A DNA stretch of 64,000 nucleotides from Notospermus geniculatus (GCA_002633025.1 NMRB01002071.1:8235-72234); one strand, 5' to 3'. Counted from the stretch's first letter, positions 1 through 15,139 are shown. Notes: a model not told the origin generated them from the letters alone. Program-made: numbers and translations.

Positions 1-931
1 TTTTGTTGTCCTTTCAACGACCAGTTCCACGACATTCGCACTTTTCGTGGACCAAAGTGCACGTCAGACGGTAGAAGGTGATAAATAATAGGCTACTTTC
101 CCATAGCCCACAGTGTGTGAACGGCTTCCTTCACGTACATCCTACGTACATCCATGACATCCATTTTGAATTTGACAGAACAAACCCACGTGCTATTGTT
201 TACCAACCACATGTCACTCAAAATCGGAACATTCTGATTGGTTGCTGGCCGGTTTACGCCGCCATGTAGTGCCCTTGCACGGAAAAATAGTGCGCCATTT
301 AGAACGCGATAAATTGCAAAATATATTGGTTCTGATCAAAATTCTTTTCTAAATAGACATGTTTTAAGTTATCAAGTTAATTTGACGAAAATTAAAGTGA
401 TTTTAAACGTTATAAATATGACCTGCGCTAAAGCGCAGGGTGATGAGGGTGCTTGGTGGCAAAGGTGTAAGCCTGGCGTCACCGTGCGGAGGAAATTGTA
501 GTGAAGCGAGAACTACGACAGGGGACCAGTCTAGCCAGACGGCAAAGACGGGAACCAGTTCTTTTTTTATTAATCTCGTCGGCTGATATAACGCCAGGAC
601 TGTATCCGTCTTCGCCATTTCATTCTTCCTCCATCCTGAGCGTGTCACGGGAGGGCACGTTCGCCATCCTTCTTTCCAAAATACTAGACCAGCATTTTTG
701 ATCGGAATTCTTCATATCTAATACCCCTCCACCTATTTGGCCTCTCTCCTCTGTCAACTCTTTGCTCATTGCTGCTAGCCTAGTCTCTCTGCTTCTGTTC
801 TCCTTCACTAACCATTCCTACTCTGGCAGCGCATCCTGGCATGCCCCTTGCCCCACCAACTCATCCACCATCACCACTCATGATTTCCTGCACAATCCTC
901 AACTCTCCTTGGCCTCCAAAGTCATTCTTAA
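1..931. other. no gene recognised
   Basis: I see no exon with a recognisable product here. A small perfect hairpin (7-bp arms CTGCGCT/AGCGCAG at 423-438) sits just after a TATAAATATG word and precedes a GC-richer stretch of about 120 bases. It could be a structured RNA or a repeat edge; neither is supported further. Confidence 0.4.
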
Positions 932-1135
932 AGGAGCACGGTATTGCCACTTTTTCTCGACAGCCGGCGCCACCGCGCCACTCTCCAACCCAAGGGTCTG
1001 ACTACGTCTCGGCGAATGACCCGATTTACTGCGTACATTTTGTAATGCATTTTTGTAGTTCGTCTTACTGCCGCTAGGTGGCTCCCTCTACGTCGGCAGT
1101 CAAATAACGCATTTGAGATCCAATACCGTGCTCCT
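932..1135. mobile_element. TTAA-flanked MITE (204 bp)
   Basis: Perfect 15-bp terminal inverted repeats AGGAGCACGGTATTG (932-946) and its complement (1121-1135) are bounded by TTAA at 928-931 and 1136-1139. TTAA target duplication is typical of piggyBac and Kolobok DNA transposons. There is no transposase, so it is non-autonomous. It lies downstream of the UHMK1 3' end. Confidence 0.85.
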
Positions 1136-1215
1136 TTAAGAGAATATGTTGAATTTGCCTATTTCGACTCATCACACCTCCACCAGGGACATTTGATAAG
1201 AAGTTACCATAATCA

Positions 1216-1221
1216 TTTATT
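1216..1221 (-). promoter_or_regulatory. candidate UHMK1 polyadenylation signal
   Basis: AATAAA on the minus strand (plus TTTATT), about 190 bases after the UHMK1 stop codon. It is the first canonical hexamer after the stop and fits a short 3' UTR. Confidence 0.6.
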
Positions 1222-1408
1222 ACAAACCGTTACAAAGGAATTACAATGTCTTCAAACACAAGAAAGCATCTAAACTGCAGAGCAACAAAACCTGAATTAG
1301 GGCTGGAGGAATTTGAGCAGACATGGGATTGCTCACAGTTCAACTCAGAACGTTCTCTCTGAAGAAATCCAGTCCAATGTTTCATCAACCAATACAATGC
1401 AAAATTCC

Positions 1409-4400
1409 TTATGTTGTGTTGGAGTTCATTACAGAGTGGAATTTCTCAAGAGGAAAATAACATGTGATAACAGTCCTGGAGTTGAATGTCTTCCCATTCA
1501 GTTGTTTCCATGCAATCATGCTGTCTTTGGCTCGAGCATACTCAACAAATACCTGAAATTGGATTAGAAGTACATGAAATTTTGGTGATTTTTCAGTCTC
1601 AAACAGATGTTCATTTTGATTAAAGCGGTCCATACACCACCCAATATTATTGCACATTATGGGGCCTAAAATAGGTCATGTGCTTCTGGCATAAAGGATA
1701 GAATGTTGGCTCTGATCTTCATGTTGTGCAATAATATTGATCATGTATGGGCTGCTTAAAAGGGAATACAGTTTCATGTACCTTCGATTTTTCAGGACCA
1801 GCCTTACAAAGAATACACTTCTTCACCTCTCCATACTTCTCACATTCTTCTTGGATGTCAACTTCAATCTCTGAAATCATAGACCAAACAGGTCAACTAC
1901 ACACAGACTGCTCTCACTCACTCAGGTTGACAAGGACAAACTTAGATACGACTTCAATTCATGATGATACACGAGCCGCGACTCTATCCCCCGAAGTCCA
2001 CATTTCAATAGTCCCATGCATCTGGTTGACCTCATCACCGGAGAATCCTGGTCATATTCCAAAACAAAAACTTTCAGAGAGAATCATATCAAGGACCTTA
2101 CCAGCAATGTCATCTTCATTTTCCAAATCAGTGTCATCAACCATGTTGAGAAGACATAACACCCGGCTTGGCAGAAGTAACATATCTCTGTAACTCGCAT
2201 CTAAAACGTTGAAAACAAGGTGATACATTTGATGCTTGTTTGGATTCACTCGTCATGAGTTATACATGTACTGTATGAAGAGCTAATAACAATCTACGCA
2301 ATAGGCCCTCAATTCTTGATTCAGTACTCATAAAATTTGTCGTCAAGTTTCAGTGCACTTACTCAGTGAGTGACGGAAGAAATGATGACTTATTGCAGCA
2401 GCAACTGAGATTCTCTGTGTGGAATGGCACATGAAACACCTGGAGAAGAAAGAAACATAATTCAACAAGTATAAAATAATCGAAACAACACCCAAACAAG
2501 TACCGTAAGGAAAACATTTCTGATGGAACTGACCTCTGTACCAGATCTCTGAGATCTTCCACAACAAGGTCCTTGTCTACGAGGCCTTCATCCTCTTCTC
2601 TTTGTCTGATCAGACCCCCAGCATCCAATGACACCTTACACGACATGTGTGAGTCGTACACTGCGCAATTTTCACATTTCAATTTTCCACCAAAGCATGG
2701 TCCTCCCTTCCCTAGAAACATCTCCAGGATGAGACATCCGACACTCCACATGTCAATTGCACAACTGAGATAACGACCACACGTTACGCAATTACACACC
2801 TCCTTTGTCACTCTCAGTAATTCATTCATGGGTGAATAACCCAGATTGTTCAGACTGAAAGACATATCATCAACACATCCAGAATTCACATTACTCACAG
2901 TTATACTGTTAGTCTCCGAGCCATCAGCTGCAATAGTATTTGAATTACATTTGGATGTAGCACCTGAAACAGTCTTTTTATGAAATGTCGTGTTCTGCAA
3001 CAGCCCATCAATGCCCACTTGAGCACCATCACCACCACTGTTAGCTAAGTTATGGGAATCCAGAACTACTGAAGGACCAGCCAGAGTAAAAGATGAAGAT
3101 GATGGCGTTGGTCTGTGGTGAACAACACCATGTCGACTTGACAGTCTTGTAAACGATCCCTGTGAACCCAACACAGTTGGTTCTTTCTCATGTCGGTAGA
3201 AATCGAAACCAGTAAATACTCCATCTGTAGAATGAAGTGGACCAGTCTGTCCGACCTCAACGCTATGACTGGTGTCCACAGCAGTGAAATTAGAGTATGA
3301 ACGATCATTGTCAAAACAATTTGTTGTAGCCTCGGGTCTGTGATGCACAACACCCCTTTTATTTCTCCTTCCTTTGACTTCAAAGTTCAAATAATGGTTC
3401 GTCTTAAAGTTATTCTTATCTTCTAAGTCTTTTGTAATTGCATTCTGTTGCATGTTGGCTGACCCCAGGCAAACTGATCCATTACATTCAGAGCCACCAG
3501 TAACTGCTGTCATGAGACGTTGTTCCCCGTCCTCTTGGATAGTGCAATTCTCATAATCTGGAATGATGCAAGCACCAACTAGGCTCCCAGATTCAGGGGC
3601 ACGGTAGCTAGTGCTTTGGACTGCTCCTTTCACCTGGAAAATATTCAATGCATAAAGTTGGAGCCAGTAAATGGGCATCATGATCACTCATCTACCATTC
3701 TGACATGTCTGACAGAAAATACATGGACAAGATATACTTCTTTCTAACAATTAATGTTTGAAATCCATTTTAGGGAATCTCTGTACAGAACCAAAGCATT
3801 CTTAAGGACCTCAATAAACACACCCATCCATACCTTGTCTTGGACGTGAAAAGATAACCCATAGTCAATGAGTTTGGCGCAGTATTCCTCCGGAGACCAA
3901 TTGATGTTGCCAGGTTTGATATCAGCATGTACAAAGCCACGACAATGGAGAATTTCTAGACTCCTGAAAAATAATGAAATTATTAATAATGAAATTAAGT
4001 TCCCAAGCAGTTGGATCACCAATGATGGCACAATGAGCAAATAATCAAGTCTGTATCAGTCCCTGTAGGCCCCCCTATGTCCCTGAGTACAGGGACACCA
4101 GTTTCCTCCCACTTTACATGACAAACTGCTCAGTGATGAACCCAAGTTCAAGTTAACTTCTGCACTCTGCAGGATTCATGAAACAATATCTTTATATAAC
4201 TATGGCTATGAATGAATCATGCAAAACTGAAATCATCTACCTGCTGATCAAAGGAATTGAATGGACATCACAAAAGTAAAAAATACCATGCATTTTCACT
4301 GCCTGGTATACTCACCTCAGAATATCAAGAAGTAGTGTTTGTATCATCCACATGGACATTTTTTCATCAACATGATGGGTCAACAGCATGTGCAGGTTGT

Positions 4401-5277
4401 CTCCAAGTAGTTCTGTCACCAACACCTTATTTTGGTTATACTGAAACTCATCCAATTTTTTCACTGAAAATAGAAGAGGCATGTCCAGGCCCATTACTGA
4501 CTACCGGTACTTCATCACTTCCTAATCTTAGGACTTGCCAAAGCAGCTTCAATGATCAACTATTTGAGTAAGAAGACTGAGGAAAACCAATACAAGGAAA
4601 ACTGGTTGAAGTGTCCCATAGTGAAACAACTCACAACAGGGTTCCAGATACCGTTAGCCAATGTCGCCAATGGCAAAAAAAATATTAGATTGGCTACAGT
4701 TACAATTGGTTTGGCTAAAAATTTGGCAACAGTATTATTTGTGGTCTGAAAGCCGAGTCCCTGAGATTCTTGCAGTTAGAGCTGTGTGGTAAGAGAAGTT
4801 GAAAATTTATTATAAGTAACTATTACACAATTTTGGTTGGCTACAATTTGCAGAGATTGGCTACAGGTAACAGGCCATTGGCTACACATTTGGCTCCCAA
4901 AAAATAGGCCTAGCTGTGGCTACACATTTGGCTCCCAAAAAATAGGCCTAGCTGTACCCCTGCACAAGATCCTTTTTTATCACATAGGCCTACCTACCTA
5001 GATGCTTAGAGCCCCCAGTTCCTTGGTGTAGAATGTCAATAAGTCTGGCTTCTCTCTGACATGCTGCAGCAAAATTCTGTCCAGGTTTAAAGATTTTTAC
5101 AGCAGCATCAGTGTCTTCTCCAACCAACGTTCCTTTGTACACCACACAACACTGACCCTGTCCAATATTCTTCTGTATTCTCCATCTCCTTCCATGCGAT
5201 CCCTTGAGTTCAGTTCCAACAGCAAGTAACAGACCATGACGTGCGACATCCTGCTTTTTCCCAGCTTGTGCCATCAT
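1409..5277 (-). CDS. UHMK1: UHMK1/KIS-type serine/threonine kinase with C-terminal UHM domain
   Basis: Eight coding exons: 5277-4998, 4496-4316, 3963-3834, 3633-2534, 2439-2363, 2200-2102, 1870-1782 and 1552-1409. All have GT/AG borders and matching phases and give 699 residues. Visible kinase features are the Gly-rich loop IGQGQCCVVYKG (38-49), AAVK lysine 61, HADIKPGN (166-173, Asp168), DYG in place of DFG (187-189), YRAPE (207-211) and DMWSVG (491-496). The C-terminus is a U2AF-homology motif whose RNP1-like strand is VFVEYA (653-658), as in vertebrate KIS, which phosphorylates splicing factor SF1 and other nuclear proteins. Vertebrate KIS is about 419 residues. The extra length lies in exon 4, between APE and DMW: about 280 residues instead of about 25. 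The usual UHM R-X-F motif reads K-T-F. The start is the first ATG of the first exon; a second ATG follows immediately. Identity is clear; the start and the 4998 donor rest on phase. Confidence 0.9.
4880..4955. repeat. two tandem 38-bp units
   Basis: The unit GGCTACACATTTGGCTCCCA... (38 bp) occurs at 4880-4917 and again at 4918-4955 with no difference I can see, inside UHMK1 intron 1. A recent tandem duplication. Confidence 0.9.
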
Positions 5278-5519
5278 TTCAAGAGCATAGGCAGGTAGGC
5301 TGAGCGATGAGCCACTGCGTTTCCCAGGAAAAAATGAACCATGAACTTTATGGTTGAACCATGAACTGCGGCCAAATAACAGTGGGGTGAAGTCATGAAG
5401 TTCATAGTTTTACATGAACTTTTGATCACAAGAACTTTGATAGAACGGCAAACTGCCAAACTCATAACAGCATGCCTACTCTAGGCTGTCCCATGGCCAT
5501 GCCCCTGTGCTACCGGAGG

Positions 5520-5680
5520 CGGAGGGGCCTACACTAGTTCTAATCTAGTAGCTAGTACACTAGGCCTAGGCCTAGGCTTAGGGCCTCTAGCTAGCCTATA
5601 AGCATGATAGAGGCCTAGTAGCCTAGTAGCTAGGCCCAGGCCTAGGCTAGCATGCTAGATGATAGAGCTACACTGAGTCG
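5520..5680. repeat. low-complexity GGCCTA/CTAG-rich stretch
   Basis: Dense overlapping copies of TAGGCCTA, CTAG and AGGCCTAGGC with no fixed period. The same words are scattered through the whole window. It lies just 5' of the UHMK1 start codon, so it may overlap the 5' UTR or promoter. Confidence 0.6.
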
Positions 5681-5952
5681 ACTGAGATTCTGAGGTCACC
5701 ACTTCGACTTCGTCTTGACCTGCATGCTGCTGTGGTGATTTAGGTTTTCCTTTCCTGATGATTGATGCACTTCCCCTCCCCTAGCCAGCCTGCTGCAGAG
5801 TCGGAGATCAAAGACCAGTTTTACTTTTTATGCAAAGTAATAATAAATAAACAAGCACAGCACAGACCTACATGTACACTGATGTACATCAGTACATGAC
5901 ATGTGCGTGGTGATTAGCGATTTGGTGCATTCTCGAAATAGTGCGGTATGAT

Positions 5953-7175
5953 ATCAATCGTCTTCGACTCGGAAGCTTTCGGCAACCTTCGGGCAGCCAT
6001 TATAAGCACCTCGTCAAACTCGTCCCCAGTGGGTTTACGTTCCTACAACACCACTGGAAAGGGCTGACGACTTCAGGAATACTGCGCATGCGCGATATAC
6101 TAATTTATGAGGCGAATCACACTGAGCTGGCACCCGCGGCATGATGTTCCCAACTAAACTATTCGTTTGAAATTGCTCTAATACTCAAACAACTTCGTGT
6201 TTTGGGTGTATTATATGACTCTTTAGGCATATATGATATTTTTCAGTCATCGAAGAACGAAATATTGTGGGAAACAGACATTTTGGCACGCTGCCAGCGG
6301 TTGACCAGAAATTTTGGTCAGNTACTAGAAATAGTTCTCTTATAATTTTTTATTTAACTGATGTTGTGTTTGCACAAAATGAGTTATTTCGCAATAAATA
6401 TTTATACAAAAAACGTTTGAGTGGTTAAACTGTGCATTTTGCAACGATTTTTATTGAAAAATTCGTATGCATTAGGTGACTGTTTCTCCCTCCCCACCTC
6501 TATCACGAAACAACAATGGCCGCCATAGCTTCACCACTTGAGAAGTTCAACGTGCTGTTATAGCGTGACTAACCCTTCATCAGGTAAGGTAACATGCTTC
6601 AACTCATTTTTCTATATGTAGCAACATTCACAATGCCTAACAGGCGCGGATCCAGAGGGGGGGTTTTGGGGGTCGTGACCCCCCTCTGCTCGCCACCACC
6701 AATTGTTTTTTTCTTAAATAATTTGCGACAATCAGCAAAAAACACAAGAATAAAGCTTCTGCTTTGATACTGAGATGCCAGGAAATCGCGTCTACGGCCT
6801 TCTAGATTTCTTCTGGGGGAGGCCCCCAGACCCCCAGTCGGCGCGGGTATCTTCGGTGCCCGCCTGCAACGGCGCCCTCGGCGGCCCTGACCCCCCTCTG
6901 CCAAAAATCCTGGATCCGCGCCTGCCTAATTGGTGACTTAGATCATTCAAATAGATAGTTTGAACAGTCTTGTCGAACCGATCTTCATCAAAGTAGTTCA
7001 CGGAGCAATATGGCGCTGTCCGATATACGTCAGAGTTACGATGTTGGCACGAATCGTTCTCTGACGTTCAGATTGCGACCATATGGTGGTCGAACTTAAT
7101 CCGCTATATACGGACGAGGTGCTTATAATGGCTGCCCGAAGGTTGCCGAAAGCTTCCGAGTCGAAGACGATTGAT
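5953..7175. mobile_element. 1.2-kb element with perfect 63-bp inverted ends
   Basis: The segments 5953-6015 and 7113-7175 are exact reverse complements over 63 bp, beginning ATCAATCGTCTTCGACTCGG. Inside, 6018-6325 is a close copy of 42685-42995, including TACTGCGCATGCGCGATATA. No transposase ORF is present. A second element (6641-6924) is nested in it, and position 6322 is N. Class unknown; it could be a long-TIR MITE or a recent inverted duplication. Confidence 0.75.
6641..6924. mobile_element. MITE with CAGGCGCGGATCCAG ends
   Basis: Perfect 15-bp arms CAGGCGCGGATCCAG (6641-6655) and complement (6910-6924), flanked on both sides by CCTAA. The interior is rich in G and C homopolymer runs. 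The ends begin with CAG as in hAT elements, but the visible duplication is 5 bp, not 8. It lies inside the 5953-7175 element and so inserted later. Confidence 0.75.
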
Positions 7176-7800
7176 CCCAATACATGTGATGTGCTCTGCA
7201 CTGCACGATTTCGTACATTTTCAAATAATACCACAATTTTCCATATGTTTGCTTGACGTATACCTGTAAATGACATGCATATGATAAATTAAAGCAAAAC
7301 ATTCTCCCTGTGGACGAAAAGCCTACCACACTCGACTCAATCAAGACCTACTTTTGCGGTACTGTACTGCGCATCAGGAGCAAACCAGGAAGAAAGCGTC
7401 AATAATTCAACCTCGACTCCAGTTACAGGCAGGCCGAAATGTACATGCCCCTGTGTGTATTTGAAATCTAATTGTCTTGGAGGCGAGAAAAGCAAGTAGT
7501 GACGTAGCTGATCACGGGATTTTCGCCATCTTGAAAGAAGGTGGATTTTGATAAGCAAGTGACAAATATTCGAAGTCGAAGAAACACAGCCCTTTAATAT
7601 TGTTAATTGGTGGGTAGTGCACTGAAATCGATTATTATTGTACCACAACTAAGGTCCTGTCGACAGGCACCTTTATTTTCTCAGGAGGCTGTCGTATTGT
7701 TGTTGCGCAAGAAGTTTTTGCTGGGAAAGATTCTGCATGTCGTGATGCACTGATGTCTGATGTACATTTGTAGTACATTTTTACACCCTCAGTGGCCAGC

Positions 7801-7996
7801 CTATTCATCGTATCCATGACGTAACTCCGACAGTGTCCGCCATTGCTGACGTCGCAAGGGTGGTGGGCAAATGACGCAAGGGTGGTGGGCAAAATTCATT
7901 GCTTTGCTGAAGGAGCTGGTGGGCAAAAAGACGCAACGTCACAACGTTGTCAACGTCATGTAGGCCTGGATACGACGTCACGGATACGATGAATAG
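7801..7996. mobile_element. short inverted-repeat element (196 bp)
   Basis: The ends CTATTCATCGTATCC (7801-7815) and its complement (7982-7996) continue inward as TGACGT on both sides with one intervening mismatch. The interior has two direct copies of GCAAGGGTGGTGGGCAAA. There is no coding potential. Confidence 0.7.
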
Positions 7997-8127
7997 AAGG
8001 TGGTCGTATTGCATATTTCATGATTTTGTTCATTAGGCTATTTCTAGTACTGTTGTGTAGCTTCCTTTGTTACAGAATAAGTAGGCCTATAAGTCATCCA
8101 TCATAGCCTGTATGAGTCTCTATGACA

Positions 8128-8384
8128 AATAGACAAGTTGTGAAATTAGCGGCCGCCATGTTTTTTATGGACTTTTTGACATTGCTTGGGTTTTTCAATG
8201 GGATTTTACACTGTCAGAGGCGTTCAAAAAAAGAAAGGTCATACAGTAAGCCACTAGAATTACATAAATATATTTTAGCAAGCAAGCAGCTAATAAAATA
8301 CATCCGAATTATATTTGAAAAAGTTCGAAAATTCGGCCAATTCCACAAAAAAAATGGCGGCCGCTATTTTCCAACCTGTCTATT
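8128..8384. mobile_element. imperfect-TIR MITE (257 bp)
   Basis: The arms run from AATAGACAAGTTG (8128) and its diverged complement (to 8384) and share a perfect AGCGGCCGCCAT core containing a NotI-type palindrome. The two 40-base ends differ at several sites, so the copy is not young. Confidence 0.65.
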
Positions 8385-11019
8385 GACGTTTCTAAACTTG
8401 GACACAAGGAGTCTGAATTTGGACACTGAGAGTGTCTAAATTCAGAAACTGTGATTTATTGTTTTAAAGTTTTAAATTCTTGAAAGAACGTCCAACGTTT
8501 CTAAATTTAGACACGTTTATGGGTGTTCTCGGCTGATAAAAACCTGAATTTCTTGAAAATGCAGCCGTGGAATTAAAGAGGACATACAGGGCCACCTATC
8601 CATTGGGTCAGACACTTTCCGATTTGATGCTTTCATATTCCGATTGAGCGTTTTTTGTTAAGGTGTCTGAATTTACACACCTTGACTTGAGAGTTTCTGA
8701 ATTTGCACATCTAATATCTAAAGCAAGGTTTCATCAGCAATAAAACTTGGCCCAATGGTTGGCGGTAAAAAGCCAAAATAAACCCCAGTTTCATTGATTT
8801 TCTTTCAAATAGTGCAAGTTTACCCCATTGCATCAATATTTTGAGATGAAGGGATCTCTGGTGATATAATAAAACCTTGCTGATGCCAACTTTAATGTTG
8901 CTGATGCTTCCTGACCCTAAAATTGTTTGCTGACGCTATTTAGTAGGACTGCAAATTGACATGTTATGCATGTAGGCTTGAATTACATGATGAATGAGAT
9001 CACAACTTATTTTTTTACAGACTAGGGCCTAGGTCTATACTGTAGGCCTACAGATTTGTAGGGTAAGAAGTTTAAAAAAGACACTAAAACTAAAAGTAAA
9101 AAGTTGACTTTACATTACATGTAGTTGATGTTATCGTCATATATTTTAAAATATTGCTGATGCCGACTTCAATCAATGTTGCTGATGTCGGCACTTCCCT
9201 GCCCCTGACCTGACGCTGCTGTGAAAAGTCAGTGACTTATGGTGCCCCCTTGCTGGGATTATGATCCAAGCTGGCCATTTGTGGCACCGCTGTCTGGGTG
9301 CTTGGGCAAATAAATGCACATGGATGATAACTTCACTTCCAGGTAACTTGGAATGGAAGCGAAGTCAACATCATTTGCTTGCCTTTTCACAAGTAACACA
9401 TAATGTGTACTGTTGTCCTTCCAATCAGGTCATTATAGAATGCCTTAGATACAATAGGAAAAAGAGTGTCATAAGAGTTGCAGAAAACAGTGGTCACAGT
9501 TAATTCGATAATTGCTTTGATTGAGTGGCATTCCCAAGGCCTAATTCAACAAAGTAACCTACCAACAGTTGTGATAGTAGGTGTGTAGGTAATTCAGCTG
9601 GATTTGGGTCAAGTGTTTTGGTTCAATTCTACGGTATACCTGTACTTATGTAGGTTTCATAAGGTGATTTGTCCCAATTCATATATTTTGCGAACAAAGA
9701 TCTGTCTGCTGAGGTCATTATACTCATGATTGTCATCAAAGTGAAGGATCCAGTTCAAGGTTTAAAAGGTTACTTGACTCATTTGACAATTTCCTATAAA
9801 TTCAGCCATTGCTGTTGCAATTATCTGTCTTCTCATCCTACAACTGGGTAGTCAGTGGAGTGGAGTGTTCATCCAATTTGTGTGGGAAAGGTGGTGAATC
9901 TCATATTTGCTGGAAATCTCTAATTATCCAAGGTTTTAAAACTTCTGTTGGTACAAAAATAGTGAATCACGAGGTAAGGGTTTTCGCTGTGTTCTGATTT
10001 ATGACTGCATGTGTAATGTGTCAGTCATGCCATACGACTACGTGCATTGAATTGTTCCTCAACAAGTGAATGATTTGGAGAATTGTAATCTTACCCATCC
10101 ATAGCATTGTTCACAATGCCCAGCGTGTCACCTGTATTCAATCAACCATTCTTAAGGGATTATTAATGTTGACTTCTGCATGAAAGCCAGTTATCTTCCT
10201 GGCAGCGGCAGTGGCGGCAGCAACAACAACTCACAGTTGTTTACATGAACGGGGTGTCTCATGTGAATTTCATGTGAATTTCATATCAGTGGACAGCCAC
10301 TTCAAGCTGTAAACTGCATGCAGAAGTTTGTATTGGTTTTCTTCAAAATACAAGTCATGGTGTCATGCAAAATGTTGTGGTGTAGGCCTGTCTTATTCTG
10401 TTACCAATATATATGGTCAAATTTTTTAACTTAATGTCCCATTTCTTCTACGGGCACTGTGTCTCATTGAATAGAATCATACAGTAAACTGTTGGCCTGT
10501 CTGTCTCAATTATGTGCTTCATTCAACACAATGCATTTGCCACGTGATATTCTACCATGCTGCCGACCTCATGTGATTTTGAGTCTTGGCCAACTTTGAT
10601 AATTTGGTGCAATTTCAATACGTAGTACATAGGCCTACTGACGCACACTCTTGAGGTCATGGATTGGCATGTTGGAGAATCATGCCCTAGACTCATCTGT
10701 TGATTACTTTGCAAGTGTTGGTTAGTCAGGTGCTGAACAGTAACAGTCATGTTTTTGTTGTTGAATAACAGGTAATTTCCCTTTTGGTATTTCTATTCAA
10801 ACTCAAATGTGTTGGGTGGGTACTTCACTACATGAACAAAACATGTAGTAGTATCTCTTATAAGTTCAGGGAAGGTTATTGATGACCAGTTCTAAAAGGG
10901 ATAGCTTTATATACATGTATAAGTGCCCCACAAAACGATTTTAACCCCAAAACTTAAGAAGTACAGCACTTTCATTTTCAACTGAATGATGAACAATATG
11001 ATATTTTTTATCCTTTCAG
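8385..11019. other. RAB7A upstream region, no coding exon found
   Basis: Between 8390 and 8720 the phrase (G)TCTGAATTT-ACAC and its complement recur irregularly. The rest to 11019 is unique-looking, moderately AT-rich sequence. It should hold the RAB7A promoter and at least one non-coding exon, because a good acceptor (TTTATCCTTTCAG, ending 11019) precedes the exon with the start codon. I could not place the donor. Confidence 0.4.
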
Positions 11020-11044
11020 ATCCTGAACTGACCTGTAAATAAAT

Positions 11045-13515
<2,471 letters not shown>

Positions 13516-14607
13516 TGATGACGTTCCAATGCAGTCTTGTAAAGATATAGATTATAAAATAAGATCCAGAAAAATTGATTCTATTTGCTATAACACTAAT
13601 CGTGTACTGGGCTCTCACTGTTGTAAGGTGCACCAGGTAAAAAATGGCGCAAGATGACACTTTACATTGACCAATCATAAATATTCTATGTCGGCGGCGA
13701 CGGATGTTCAGATTGGTGAGTGCTTTACTATGGAGTGACCAGTATAGGTGTCAGCACAGGTCATAATCACTAGTCTGGACTCCAGGTTTAGTTCGTTCAG
13801 TATCTAGTGACCCCAATACACAATTTGACCTCGATGGCCTATGGTGCTGATTGTGTGGCCAAAGGCCTTATTGATTGTGACTGTGAGTGATGATCATAAG
13901 GTTGACTATAGTTTCAGTGGAGATCAAAGGTCTCCTGTTAGTGAACAGGCTCTGTGCGGACAGCAAGCCTTATAACTCTCTAGGGACTTGGGTGATTTGT
14001 GAGTTCCCCTATTTATGGTCGTTATACAAGATATTATTTAGATAAAATGAGGCATAGGCCTACATCAGTTGAATGTCAATATTGGAAANCGGAAAAAATG
14101 CTCATCGCTGAAAATTTTGTTTTGTGATCGAACAAGGGACACTTTGATTGTATCCGTTTTCATGTGCTGGGTGATATCTTGCTGTGCAATTTGATTCTTT
14201 TGATTAGCTTGTAGACTCGTGCCACTGTAACACTGTGTTCTGTTGGTCATTGTCATATGCAACTGTGTTGAGGGTAGATACACCATGATTTAACTATCCC
14301 TTGGGTATCAAAAGTGGCTGTCAGCAGAGTGAACCATCGGGCATTTCCCCGAGATTGCTGAGGTTTTGGCATTTTACTCTCAAAATTCAGTGCACTGGGT
14401 ACAGTTCTCACAGCACTGGTGCCTGTTCCACAACAATTTCTCATGCTTTGGAAACTTGATGTCACTTTCTTCTCCATTCATTGAACCAGTTATCATGATT
14501 CCTGTTAAAAAGAAGTCATGAAAACTAGGGACCCAATCTGTAAGAGTAACTTTCAATGGAAACAAATTCTTTTCAAGATTACCAAGTTCTTTGTCTCTTT
14601 TACCTTA

Positions 14608-14760
14608 TAGAGGACGTGCAGCGACGATTATGACGTCACCGCAACGATGAGATGCCCCCACGTTGGACGGCACGTCCAACGCATTCGTAGCATCGGATGA
14701 GGACCAATATGGCTGATGTGCGATTTGACGTCAATGATGACGTCACATGCACATCCTCTA
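14608..14760. mobile_element. TA-flanked MITE carrying CRE motifs
   Basis: Inverted ends TAGAGGACGTGCA and TGCACATCCTCTA are flanked by TA on both sides, as for Tc1/mariner insertions. Three TGACGTCA palindromes lie inside. The copy at 28396-28562 has the same ends and the same internal TGACGTCA arrangement. It may lie within the RAB7A 3' UTR if the 15140 signal is used. Confidence 0.8.
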
Positions 14761-15139
14761 TACCTTCAACTTTTTGCTATGTCACGCAGTACGAAAGAAC
14801 TCTACGTTGTTCTGAGCATAATCAGTCATTTCGTCAGATAATGAACTCAACAGGAGAGGAAGGGTGTATATTGATATGAAAAAAAATCACCCAAATCCTC
14901 ATAGTCCTGTCATCTTGATGGCAAAATGTCCATCATCATAACATGAGATAATCAAATTTTTTTCTACTCCCATGAATTTTCATTCCTTTCTCTGAATGAA
15001 ACCTACAGCACAGTTACAATAGAAATTGGCCTTTGCTTCAAAAGAATTCATTATTGCGTCTTAGTTCAAACTGTAAATTGTTGACATTGCCAGGCGTGGT
15101 CAACTATTATCAAATGCTAGGTGACTTTGTATATAATTG

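Noticed and set aside
403-648. 81-codon minus-strand frame / structured RNA candidate
   Set aside because: No known RNA or protein family fits; the hairpin at 423-438 is too short to support an RNA gene.
1747-2193. 148-codon plus-strand open frame
   Set aside because: Antisense to UHMK1 exons 6 and 7 and their introns; no conserved features.
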